Below, one piece after another: positions 45,224-56,451 of a stretch of DNA of 64,000 bases. Below the pieces are notes generated by a model that was given only the letters and a program-made list of their open reading frames with translations, was not told where the DNA came from and made no database searches. Where the stretch lies: contig CM035151.1 of assembly GCA_020205615.1 (NCBI GenBank), forward strand, positions 42,218,977-42,282,976, in the 5' to 3' direction. Both the position numbers and the translations under genes were made by a program. Origin of the DNA: Panax quinquefolius. Lineage: Eukaryota; Streptophyta; Magnoliopsida; Apiales; Araliaceae. Every line of letters starts with the position of its first letter. Position 1 is the stretch's first letter.

Positions 45224-46423
45224 TCATGTATATAAGAAAATAAAAGTTAGACGAATAATACCTGGAGTTCCAGTGCCAGCTGCCATCGTATCCTTGACCG
45301 TCATATTGTAGACCCTTGCTGTTGATTTTGTTGGTTTGTTTGACGAAGTCGGTCCGGTGATTGCTAAAGTCCCGCTGCCAGTGCCAGTATTCATACTTCC
45401 TACCTCCGCCCTCCTTTTCGGATAATCCTTCACCTTGTGCTCAGTCGATCCGCACATAAAACACCCACTATTCATCCTAGGATTAGGGCAGTTGGGAGAA
45501 ATATGGCCTTCTTGCCCGTACTTAAAGCATACAAACTTCCCTTTCAAACATTCCCCCGAGTGGTTCTTTCCACAAGTCTTACACTGTACCGATGGCTTCT
45601 TAACACCTTCCTGCTTGATCTGAACATTCCCAAAGTTATTCACCTTCCTCTTGCTACCTCCACTCCTGCTCCCACTATTAATTCCAACCTTCCCTGCTCC
45701 TTCGGTCTTACCCTTATTTTTCCTCTCCTTGTTGTAGAGGCTCATAGCCTCAATCCCCTCCTCAGCAATAATCGCCTTCTCCATGAGTGCTGCAAATGTA
45801 AAAATCTGCAACACCGCCACCTTGTTATAGAGCCAGGGTTTTAATCCCAGCTCAAACCTTCTAGCTTTTCAAGCCTTTGTATCAACTTGATGCGGAGCAA
45901 ACCTAGCTAACTCATTAAATTTTGCGGCGTATTCTGACACCGTCATATTCTCCTGCTTCAACTCTAAAAATTTCATCTCCATCCTAGACTGCATACTGGA
46001 CGAGAAATAGTTCTAGAAGAATAGTGTCTTAAACCTATCCCATGTGACTACACCTTCTCCTGCCCTTGCCTGATTCGCTTCCCAGCAAAAGTTTGCCTCC
46101 CCCTTCATCATGTAAGTGGCAAAATCAGTCTTCTACCCTTCATCTACCCTAGCTACCATGAATTCTTTTTCAATCACTTTGACCCAAGTTTGGGCTTCAA
46201 AAGGGTCAGTTGTACCTTTGAATTCCGGCGGTCCCACAACCTTGAAATCTTTAAAGTTCGGCAAGCGGTTGTCCGGCGGGTTCCCTACGGCTGATATTCC
46301 CTGTTCCATAGCCTGAGCTACCTTCTTCGCGAAGTTCTGCATCGGGTCTGCTTGTTGTTGTCCCTCAACGTTGTTAACAGATTCTTCTGCCCTTTGGTTT
46401 CGAGTTTGACGTCTTGGTAGCAT
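45224..46423 (-). pseudogene. gag: Element C gag with CCHC knuckles
   Basis: The gag protein that packages RNA starts at 46423 (MLPRRQTRNQRAEESV). The retrotransposon gag domain covers about 46330-45800 (GPPEFKGTTDPFEAQTWVKV; then AAKFNELARFAPHQ; RFELGLKPWLYNKV). The nucleocapsid region at 45224-45820 has three Cys/His units, among them CKTCGKNHSGEC and CFKYGQEGHISPNC with one Cys lost, and CFMCGSTEHKVKDY with the last Cys replaced by Tyr. Stops break it at about 46133 (TAG), near 46015 (TAG) and near 45870 (TGA). The open frame ends just past a CCAG-GTATTA sequence that looks like a splice donor. No pol follows. Confidence 0.85.
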
Positions 46424-46715
46424 TATCTGATTAAATAAAATCATAAATTTTAACTTACATTCTAAACCTTATCGCAAAAGATTAGTATATTAAACTCGTT
46501 TCATTACTCAAACATAGGTTCATATTCATTTAGCGAATATTTATATAGCATAGCACATAATGCTTTAAACATCAGTAATCCCTTTGTGACTACAAAAGTC
46601 AAGATTTACAACCTTGACCAGCACAAAAGTTTTAGAATATTACATTACACAGACATACTAATCATATATATTACATTAAACACACCTATATCACAGAACC
46701 TATACTACCTATTCG

Positions 46716-47266
46716 CTACGCCTTTTTCCTTGGACAACGTTTCGCCTGATGACCTTTTATCCCACAGATAAAACATGCTCCTGGTTTGTAGTCGGGACAA
46801 TACAGAGTAGTACTTTCTTCTTATCGGAGTTTCCTAAGTCATGGTCTTCTATCTTTCTTTTCCCCTTCTTGCTCGGAGCTGCACACGATGTGTTGTTTGT
46901 GGCTCCCATCTGATTAATTTGGATTTTAAGCTTATCTTGTTCTTCCATTATTTCTATTAATGCTTGACGCAATTGACTATTCAACAAATTTTCTATTTCC
47001 CACAGCCTTTCTAGAGAATAAACCTTGTTCCTCAGATCCTGCACCTCCGTTGATGCTTGGTCAGCTTCAACTTTGGTGTCCGAATCACTATCTATCAGCT
47101 CCACCATCTCCGAATCTGGTACTACGTTTTCTACGATAACCACCTCGTCTGAGTTGTTTTCATCATGAGCCAATATTTCAGCTATTGGCTTCGATATTAG
47201 CTCGGGTGTATGAATTTGATCTTTCTTCATGCTATATGCATATAACAAGCCTTTTCCACCAGACAT
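46716..47266 (-). pseudogene. Element C upstream ORF: acidic coiled coil plus zinc knuckle
   Basis: The ORF starts at 47266 (MSGGKGLLYAYSMKKD), about 200 bp from the primer site and ahead of gag. It is acidic in the first half (DENNSDEVVIVENVVPDSE, DSDSDTKVEADQ), has a likely coiled coil at residues 85-125 (LRNKVYSLERLWEIENLLNS), then a basic patch (KKGKRKIEDHD). The called frame ends at 46757, but a one-base shift near 46800 gives CFICGIKGHQAKRCPRKKA ending at 46716, a CX2CX4HX4C knuckle. So it is a broken two-domain RNA-binding-like protein. I do not know its function. A partner or early copy of gag is possible. Confidence 0.55.
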
Positions 47267-47470
47267 CTACACACATAAATTATCCTGATTCACATATAAT
47301 ATATACACACAGCAATTAAGAGTTTTATATAAGTTATCTTTTTATTTTGTTTGACAATGAATTTATCCAATTCATCTATTTTTAAACTCTATATGAGTTA
47401 TTTATATTTTCAACGTTTCCGTCTGTTCTAAGGTTATAGCCTAAGGTCTATCCCACCTAAGGTTTTTAAC

Positions 47471-47487
47471 CCTAAGCTCTGATACTA
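47471..47487 (-). promoter_or_regulatory. Primer-binding site of element C (tRNA-Met type)
   Basis: The element strand reads TAGTATCAGAGCTTAGG, one change from the usual TGGTATCAGAGC. It lies three bases from the LTR edge at 47491. Confidence 0.85.
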
Positions 47488-47560
47488 ACCTGTGTAGGGA
47501 TGTTCATACTTGTCTGGGTTCCAAATCAAAGGTTTTATCTTGTTCAACAATAATCTATAA

Positions 47561-47617
<57 letters not shown>

Positions 47618-50255
47618 CGGGTAATTGACAAAGGTATATTAATATGTGATTAAATATAATGATTATCCAAGTGGGGACACTTGTATAACCATTTATAGAA
47701 ATTAACGAACATAATATATATCTGAATTACAATATACTAACATGTTGATAATCAACGAGTGTATATAATATAAGGTTAATAATCTGTACAGTAATAATAT
47801 AATTCATAAATATTCTTACTCATGTCCATTGCATAAAGAAAATGCAAAAGTAAGATACTTGCCCGAGGCGCTACTTACAGTTCACAACTTAGTTTTATCG
47901 TTTAAATCACGACCTATCATTAATCAGATCATTCGTTCGATTAGAATAATATACTATAACACATAGTACTGCATTTCGCAGTCAGCACATAACCTAATCA
48001 CATTATTACCCATGTTTAACAACCATTGAATCACAAATAATCACATATCTAATTAAATTATATAAGTCCAGATCAATTTATGAAACATATTGGTGTACCG
48101 ACAGCTTTATCGGATAATTATCGAGTCTAAGACTCTATTTTGTAACTCAATATCTATAAATATCAGTCATCTTATTTTTAAATGACCTATAATAATTTTA
48201 AAACATTTATTATAATTTATCATGAATTTTCAAACATCGGAATCATTATTAAATGATTTAAATATTAAACAATTCTATTATCATTCATATTTAATTAATA
48301 TTAAACTAATAATGAAATCATTTCCAAAATATTAAAGTTATTTATAATAACTCAAAATACCTTTAAAGTATTAATATTACCCTTAAATGATTTTTAAAAT
48401 ATTTAAAATCATTTTTAAATAATTACCATTAATATTAAATTATTAATGTACTATTTATCAAAATATTAAAAGTCATTAAGTATAACTTAATAATATTTTT
48501 AATTCATTTATATCCTTTTTAAATGATTTTTAAATTAATAAAACCATTTTTAAACTATTTATTTAATATAATTATTAAATAAATTTAATATCATTACTAA
48601 TAAATTAATAATTATTAATATTAAATTATTAATAAAATTATCCTTTAAATATTAAAAGTTATATTTTATAACTTAAAATTTCTGTAAACACTTTATTTTT
48701 ATAATAATAAAATCATTTTAAATTAATTTATTTAATATAATTATTACACAACCTTAATATCATTAATAATAATTAATTAATGAAATTTACCTTTAAATAT
48801 TGAAAGTTATATTTTATAACTTAAAATATTTTTAAATACCTTATTTTTATTTAAAATGAGTTTTAATATAATAAAATCTTTTTAATTAATTTATTTAATA
48901 AATAACTTAATTATCATTAATATTAATTTATTAATGAATTTCATCACAAAATATTAAAAGTCATTTAAAATAACTTAAAATATTTTCTTATATCATAATA
49001 TAATTTTAAATGATTTTTCAAATATTAAAAACATTTTAACTAATTTATTAAATATTATAATTAAATAAATTAAATACCAATAATATTTCAAAAATATTAA
49101 ATATTTATGAAATATACTTAAAATAAATAAAAACTAATTTTTAAAATTTAAAATAATTTTTAATAATTTATTTTGTATTTTTAATAATTAAAAACTATTT
49201 TTTTCTATTTATTTAATTCAAATAATTAATTTTCGAAAAATAAATTAATTAAAATGCATTGTCTGTCGCTAAAGACCACCTATAGTGACATAACTGTCGC
49301 TATATGTGTTCTTAATGTTCTTCTTGGATTCATAAGACAGTTTCGTGGGTGCTACTTTGACCATTGATTAAACGCTGATAAATTTGTTTCTGGACATGTT
49401 GATGGTCAGACCATATAGGATGAATACAAGACTACAGGATCCAACAATAAAAATCATCATAACATGCATAACCAACGAGACCTGGAGCTTTGAACAAGCT
49501 GTCAGAGCTGTTCTTCATTTTCTGGGTTACCCAGAAATGAAGAACAGTTCGACTAGCTAGTTTTGGGCTTCCACAACTTGCTAATCTTGTATTGTTTTTA
49601 TGATCTATAAGCCGCAGTGTAGTCAATTATGTAAAGGAAGAGATCTAACACCAAATATCAACAAAACATCAACAGAATCAATAGATCTGGACCGGTCAAT
49701 GCATGTCAGAAACTGTGTTCTTAGGTTTTCTGGGTTACCCAGAAAACCATCTTTGTGCTTGACCCTGCTAGTTTGACCTGTCACTAAATCCAGTGTATTT
49801 GATATCTAGATGAACTAAAAGCATGGATTGAGAGTTAAACTAACATACTATAACATGGATTCAACAACAAACATAAACCAACAATAAACTGACAGATCTA
49901 TAGGCTTCAATTAACTGTCAGACGTTGTTTCCCTGTTTCTGGGTTGCCCAGAAATGGCGCGATCAATGTCGGTCAACGACATTTGACCGGTTATAACTTA
50001 CAATCTACACATCCAATGACCCTGATTCCACTTTTAGACTAAAGAACACATACACGACTACAACTACAAGCGTTCAAAACACAAAAATCTTTACAGATCA
50101 TAGAGATATAAGGACTGACATTCGTTGTCAGAGGTCAAAAATTTATTTTCCCAGATTTTGTAAAATGCCTAATCCGAGCCTCTAGATGTTGTGGATCTAA
50201 CATCTAGCAACCCAGATCATCATTATACACTATATTTAACATGTTTAACACAAAA

Positions 50256-50545
50256 CACTACAAGAAAAAGGTCTATCAGCGACCAAATATATCAGCGACC
50301 GCATATCCGGTCGCTGATAGTCTTACTAGCGACCAATATCAGCGACCATCCTATAATCCAGTCGCTAAGTGATATCCGCGACCACAGTCGGTCGCTGATT
50401 GGTAGCTAGAACAAATTTCCCACCCAAAAATTGGCAGGAAATGTTGGCGCGTAGTTTTTTTGCGACCCATTATAATCAGCGACCGCATGCGGTCGCTGAT
50501 AAGTCCATGTCATTAAAAATCAGCGACCGCATGCGGTCGCAGATA
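50256..50545 (+). repeat. CACTA 5' terminal and sub-terminal repeats
   Basis: The terminal inverted repeat is followed by many direct and inverted copies of ATCAGCGACC / GGTCGCTGAT. A perfect 26-bp palindrome with half-site ATCAGCGACCGCA is at 50475-50500, and a near-perfect second one is at 50519-50544. In En/Spm such sub-terminal repeats bind the second element protein. The same role here is inference. Confidence 0.85.
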
Positions 50546-50599
50546 GCTATCATTTATTCATCCTAAATGAAATCAAGATCGTGCATTCGTCGATACGTA

Positions 50600-52460
50600 A
50601 CATAGAAGGAAAAAAAGAGGAGGAGCTGAACAGTAGAGAAGAGGAGAAAGGGGAGAGGAAGAGGAGTTGATTGTCGTCGCCGCCACCACCGCCACCTACC
50701 ACCTACCACCGCCTAAGGAGATCAAATTTTTCAAACGCAGTGAGTTTGATTGAATCTTCTAAATGTGTATTTATCTTCATTCATTGTAATTTCTTGAATC
50801 GTGCTTGAAATTGTATGTGAATTCTTTGGATTTGGCGATTGTGTGCATGAATACACCGTGTATTGGGTAATTCGTTTAGTCACCTATCAAATTGGGTAAT
50901 TTGTTTTTGTTTTAAAATAGGTTTTTGTCATCAAATCTGGTAACCCTAATTTGGGTATTGGGTAATTCGTTTAGATTTTTGTTGTAATTTGTTTTTAGTA
51001 TCACAACTACTCCACACAAATAGAATTTGATTATTATTGCTTGCTTACCATTGTTGTGCTAGTGAACTATTATGGCAAAAGTCCACAGCAAATTATCTCA
51101 TTTAGAAAACAAAATGGAATGTAATAACTGAAATTTAAATATAGTCATATATATGTATTGGTTAGATTAGATTAAATACTGGTATGTATTTATATTGGTT
51201 AGATTAGATTAAATACTATTAAATTCTTCAAGTAGTTGTTCGATTTGATTGGGTTTCTAAATTTTACAATTTTATTTGTTGAATGTGGTGTGTAAGTGCT
51301 TTGTATTGGAAATTTGTATTTCTCTTGGTTTGTGTTTTGGGTGCCTAGAAATGTCCATAAATGCATGTCGTCGTGCATGTGGCTAGTCCATATTGTAGGG
51401 GAGACTCTGGCGAATTTTTTTGAAGTATTATAAGTATAAGTTTGAAAAATGTTCATAAGTATTATAAGTATAAGTTTGTAGTTGAATTTTTTTTACCTCT
51501 TTTATTGTGAACATTTTTAGGTTTAAAATATATAATAACTTTTGGTTATAGGAAAGCTATGCCCATTATTGAAATAAAATGAGAAATTGAATTGTTTGAA
51601 TATGCGAGTAGCTTAATTTTAGTAATTCTCGAGAAAATTGGGTTCATTTATATAGTGAACACAGGTGTCGCTTATCAATTGGATATAAATATATTGGTGA
51701 TCCACTAGAGCCTATTAAGGGCCACATTGAGCCGATGAAATTTGGGATTGGGGTCATGAGAATATGCTAAGCTTAGCTTAAGCCTCTGAGGCCAAGCCAA
51801 GCTTGGTTGTCGACATAGTAAGCTATTGGGGGTTGTTAAGCCAAAATAGGCAAAGCATTAGGGAACCGTTAGTGTAATGTAGAAGGTAACTAGACACACT
51901 TGGTTAATAAAGAGACTATTTTGGCTATAATGAAAAAAAACAAGGGTATTTAACACTTATGTATACAAGAATAAAGCTATAAAATGTTATAGAAGCTATA
52001 AATTGCTTAACCAAGTTGTGACTATCCCAAAACATAAATGATTATAAAAAGGGACCGTGAGGGGTATAATCTTAAAACATGTTAGCCGAGGCCTTAGATG
52101 GACTCTTCAATTCTTGGCGTGAAGCCTTAGATGGAGATAGTTTTCTTAAGAAGAAACATTTCAATGCATCTGAATACCAACCAAATATGTATTACTGATA
52201 TAGAGCTAGAATGAATGAAATACCTTATGTACGATTAACAATAAAAACAAATTTAAAACAAATTAAAATAAAATAACATGATATAATATAAAGTTTCTCA
52301 TACTGTATTAATTTGCATTCATTCGTTAACATTGAGTATGCTTAAATGTTAATCATATGCTAACAAGTATGCTCAAGTCATATGGTTACAAGTATGCTCA
52401 AGTCATATGCTTACAAGTATGCTCAAGTCATATGATTAATAAGTTCATGTTGTCTGTAGT
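50600..52460 (+). other. CACTA leader and probable first intron
   Basis: A purine-rich leader (50605-50670) and CCACC-rich stretch (50680-50712) end at a donor-like CA-GTGAGTTT (50740). A pyrimidine-poor acceptor-like TGTCTGTAG ends at about 52459. In between there is no coding sequence. It includes a segment (about 51300-51478) that recurs at 56683-56858 and a 25-bp tandem repeat (three copies, 52363-52437). Confidence 0.5.
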
Positions 52461-52475
52461 AGGTACCGTGGAATC

Positions 52476-55260
52476 ATGGACCTCTATTCGCATCAGTAGT
52501 TGGATGGCACGACGAAAGTCAAGTGCCCGATATAAGCTTCTGATTGAATTTAGAGCTGGTTGCCAAGTGTTTTTGGAGTATGCGTATAGTCACCCAGAAT
52601 GTATGAATGGTAAGTCGCAGATACGATGTCCATGTTTAAAGTGTAAGAATGTAAATTATATGGACAGAGACATGGTAAACTATCATTTACTTGTTTTTGG
52701 GTTCATGAGAAATTACGAAGAATGCTGGTGGGCACATGGGCAGAGAAGAGATGGTGGCATCACACAAGTACACAATTCGGGCAGTAGTACTCATCGTATG
52801 AATGAAATGGTCCATGATATTCATAGGCCGATTTTGATTGGGAGCAAGGCGAGAGCAAACCTATGAATTTCGATGCCAAAGACTTTTTAAGTTGTTAGAC
52901 GAGGGTAGCAAGCCATTGTGGCATGGTTGCACCAAACACACTACATTGTCTGCAGTGGCGACATTACTTAACATCAAGGCAGATCACAACATGAGCCATG
53001 AGTGTTTTGAGTCGCTCTTGAGGGCAATTAAGAGTATGTTTTCCTGACGGAGAAATTACACCAGTAACTATTACTTTTTTGTAAGAAAATGGTGAAGAAG
53101 TTGGGTCTTGGATACCAAAAGATCGATGCATGTCCCAACGATCGCATGTTGTTTAATAAGGAAAAAATGAATGATGACAAGGTACACGTTTTGCGATCAT
53201 GATTGGTTTAGGCCTAATAAAGAGGGTGTGACAACAAAAAAATCAAGTATACCGTTTAAGATTCTAAGGTATTTTCCAATAACACATCGGCTAAAAAGAT
53301 TGTACATGTCTTCAAGATCAGCTGAACATATGAGTTGGCATGCGAAATCTCCAGCTAAAGATGGAGAACTAAATCATCCCGCAGATGTAAGGTGCTTGGA
53401 AAGATTTCAACTTAGCACATCCCGAATTTGCATTGGAACCTAGAAATGTGAGGCTTGGATTGTCCACCGATGGTTTCAATCCGTTTTTGGCCACTCAAAT
53501 TGCTTTCGTACTCATGTTGGCCTGTGATTGTTACTCCGTAAAACTTGCCTCCTTGGATGTGTATGAAACAACCATACTTATTTCTTTCACTCGTGATTCC
53601 TATGGTCCTAAGAGTCCTGGAAAGAACTTAGATGTTTACTTGAGACCTCTTATAGACGAGTTAAAGGTATTGTGGGAGGATGGAGTACAGACTTGGGATG
53701 TTGCAACGAAAACAAATTTCAACATTAGAGGGCCAAGTTATGTGGACTATAAGTGACTTCCCGACTTATGGTATGTTAATTTGGATGGAGTACACACGGG
53801 AAGTTGGCTTGTCCGTATTGTATGGAGCATACAAAGTCGTTTAATCTATCAAAAGGTCGAAAGCCTTGTTGGTTTGATATTATCGCTCGGTTCTTCTAGG
53901 TAGATCACCCGTTCGAAGAAATAGAGAACACTTCGTGAAAGGGAAAGTAGATAATGATATACCCGCATCCGCGATTGTTCGGGAACGGAGATGCGAGATC
54001 GTGTGATGAGATTGCGGTTATCCCATTTGGTAAGGTTGATGCGACAAACATAATCAATGGGTTTGGTGAATCTCATAACCGGGTTCGGAGAAGCATCTTT
54101 GGGAATTTCCTTATTGGTCTACAAATTTGATTCATTATAATCTAGATGTGATGCATATTGAGAAGAATGTGTTTGACAATGTGTTTAACATCTTGTGATG
54201 AATGTTACGGGAAGATAAAAGATAACGATAAGGCACGTTTGGACATGAAAGATATTTGTAAGCGTCCGGATTAGAACTTTATGAATCTCCTAATGGTAAG
54301 ATTGTCAAACCGCACGCAAAGGTACACATTATCAAAAAGCAAGTTGAAGATGTGTGCACATGGGTTAAGTCTCTCGAAACTACCAGATGGATATGCGCCA
54401 AACATTGCAAGGTGTGTTATGGGTGGAAATTGCAAAGGATGAAGAGTCATGATCATCGTGTGTTCATGGAGAGACTCATGCCTATAACATTTCGGGATCT
54501 CGCTTGATAAACCAATATGGGATGCTTTGACGGATCTTAGTCGTTTCTTCAAAGACTTGTGTTCAAAATCATTGAATGAGAAGGACATGTTTGTACTTGA
54601 GAAGAACATCATAGAGATCATGTGTAAACTGGAAAAAATATTCCCACCTGGTTTTTTTGACTCCATGGAGCATTTGCAAATCCATCTTCCCTATGAAGCT
54701 CTTGTTGGGGGTCCAGTTCAATATAGATGGATGTACCCTTTTGAGAGGGTGATGGGAAACCTTAAGAGGAAGGTGAAGAATAGAGCTTATGTCGAGGGGT
54801 TGATATGCGAGGCATACAGTTTTGATGAGATATCTACGTTTGTCTCAGACTATTTTCCGGACGAAGCCTTGACAAAGGCCAATCGAGTATCGAGACATGA
54901 TGATGGGGGAAATGTTGAACTAAATGGTTGGCTCTCTGTATTTGGTCTATCGGGCCGCGCTTATGGAAAAGGGAAGCGCATATTCCTCTCTGAGCAAGAA
55001 TTACATGCCGCACATACTTACATTCTTCTCAATTGCGAGGAGATTGACGAATCTGTGAGGTACACATGTAAACTTGATATTTTATCTTTTAAGTTAAAAA
55101 TTTATTCCAATATGTTAATGTTTATAACATGGTATAGATTGTACGATGACGAGTTAAAAGTGAAGCATGCCGACATAACTGATAAAGATATTCAAATCAA
55201 TCGGGATAAAAACTTTGCACTTTGGCTAAAGGACAAAGTAAGTTCAATTTTTAAGCACGT

Positions 55261-55324
<64 letters not shown>

Positions 55325-56085
55325 TCCATATGTTAACTATGACTTCATTTAATAAGATGGAGTTTTGTAGGCTTTGATCGAGGGATCAACGATTTAGGCT
55401 AATGTACAAGTCCTAGCTATGGGACCGCATAAGGATCAAGTCGGTATGCAATGGTTACAAAATAAATGGTTGTGAATTTCACACAAAGGCATATGGGCGT
55501 GGTAAAAGAACAACGAACTCTGGAGTGTGTGTCCAAGGAGATTGTTACAACGAGCTTGGTAGAGTTGTCGTACAAGGGCACGTACGGGGGTCATATTCAC
55601 TTGTTCAAGTGCTGTTGGTTTGATTCAGAAAAAGGGATACGTGTTGATGTTGCACATGGAATCGTCGATATTGACCTCCATAGTCTGCGTACTCCAATGA
55701 ACCGTTTGTTTTACCAACTCAAACAAAGACAAGTATACTACACTCTTAGTCCCTGTTAGGAAAAGGGATAGACCGCCACTGATTGGCAAGTTGTAATTTA
55801 TACTCCCGCCGTAGTCGTGTAGAATTAGTTGATGGGGAGATTTACTAAGAGCAGATGCTTCATAGTCAGACTATAATAAATGTGGAGGACGACAATGAAG
55901 TAATCCAGTTAGATGGTGGAGATGAACCACATAAATTAGATCCTGAGTCAATACTTGTGTCAAATGACATTGATACTGAGGAGGAAGAGTTATTGACTGA
56001 ATCTGACACAGAATCTGAAGCAGATGATGGTTATGAATCTGCAACACGTATACAAGATGATTCTGAATCAGACATTGACACTTGA
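52476..56085 (+). pseudogene. CACTA TNP2-type transposase
   Basis: The transposase that cuts at the element ends shows its domains in order. A transposase-associated zinc domain is at 52500-52760 (SWMARRKSS, RCPCLKCKNVNYMDRDMV, GFMRNYEECWWAHG). The Transposase_21 core covers about 52840-54190 (HNMSHECFESLL, RLKRLYMSSRSAEHMSWHAK, NVRLGLSTDGFNPF, DVYLRPLIDELKVLWEDGV, LDVMHIEKNVFDN). A DUF4218 domain is at 54527-55060 (IHLPYEALVGGPVQYRWMYP), DUF4216 at 55466-55759 (LFKCCWFDSEKGIRVDV), and an acidic tail at 55855-56085. The start is probably the ATG at 52476, which is followed by a small insertion. Frame changes occur near 52850, 53045-53170, 53440, 53755-54120 and 54480. A (TA)n tract (55264-55322) lies between DUF4218 and DUF4216. 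Confidence 0.88.
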
Positions 56086-56130
56086 ACTCATGAAATGTAT
56101 GTTTAGCAATACATGTTTTTTATATCATTG

Positions 56131-56400
56131 TCATGTTTATGTACTAAACTATTTAAATGCAACTTTTGTTTATTGTCATTTTATATTCATATATATACAT
56201 GTTTATATCACTGTCATGTTTATGTACTAAACTATTTAAATGCAACTTTTGTTTATTGTCATTTTATATTCATATATATACATGTTTATATCACTGTCAT
56301 GTTTATGTACTAAACTATTTAAATGCAACTTTTGTTTATTGTCATTTTATATTCATATATATACATGTTTATATCACTGTCATGTTTATTGTCATATATA
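56131..56400 (+). repeat. 83-bp tandem repeat in CACTA
   Basis: The unit TCATGTTTATGTACTAAAC... starts at 56131, 56214 and 56297, with a partial copy from 56380. Period 83 bp, copies almost identical. It lies just after the transposase stop and makes overlapping false open frames. Confidence 0.93.
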
Positions 56401-56451
56401 CATGTAATCAAATATGACTCCTAATAACATCTTGAAATTTGTAATATACAG

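Noticed and set aside
45435..45844. Plus-strand open frames of 62 and 135 aa
   Set aside because: They are antisense to the clear gag/zinc-knuckle coding sequence of element C.
52838..53047. Independent small gene of 69 aa
   Set aside because: The words HNMSHECFESLL and LWHGCTKHTTLSAV belong to the frameshifted Transposase_21 region of the CACTA transposase.
56024..56417. Three overlapping open frames of 66-86 aa
   Set aside because: They arise from the 83-bp tandem repeat; an 83-bp period shifts the frame, so the same peptide appears in three frames.
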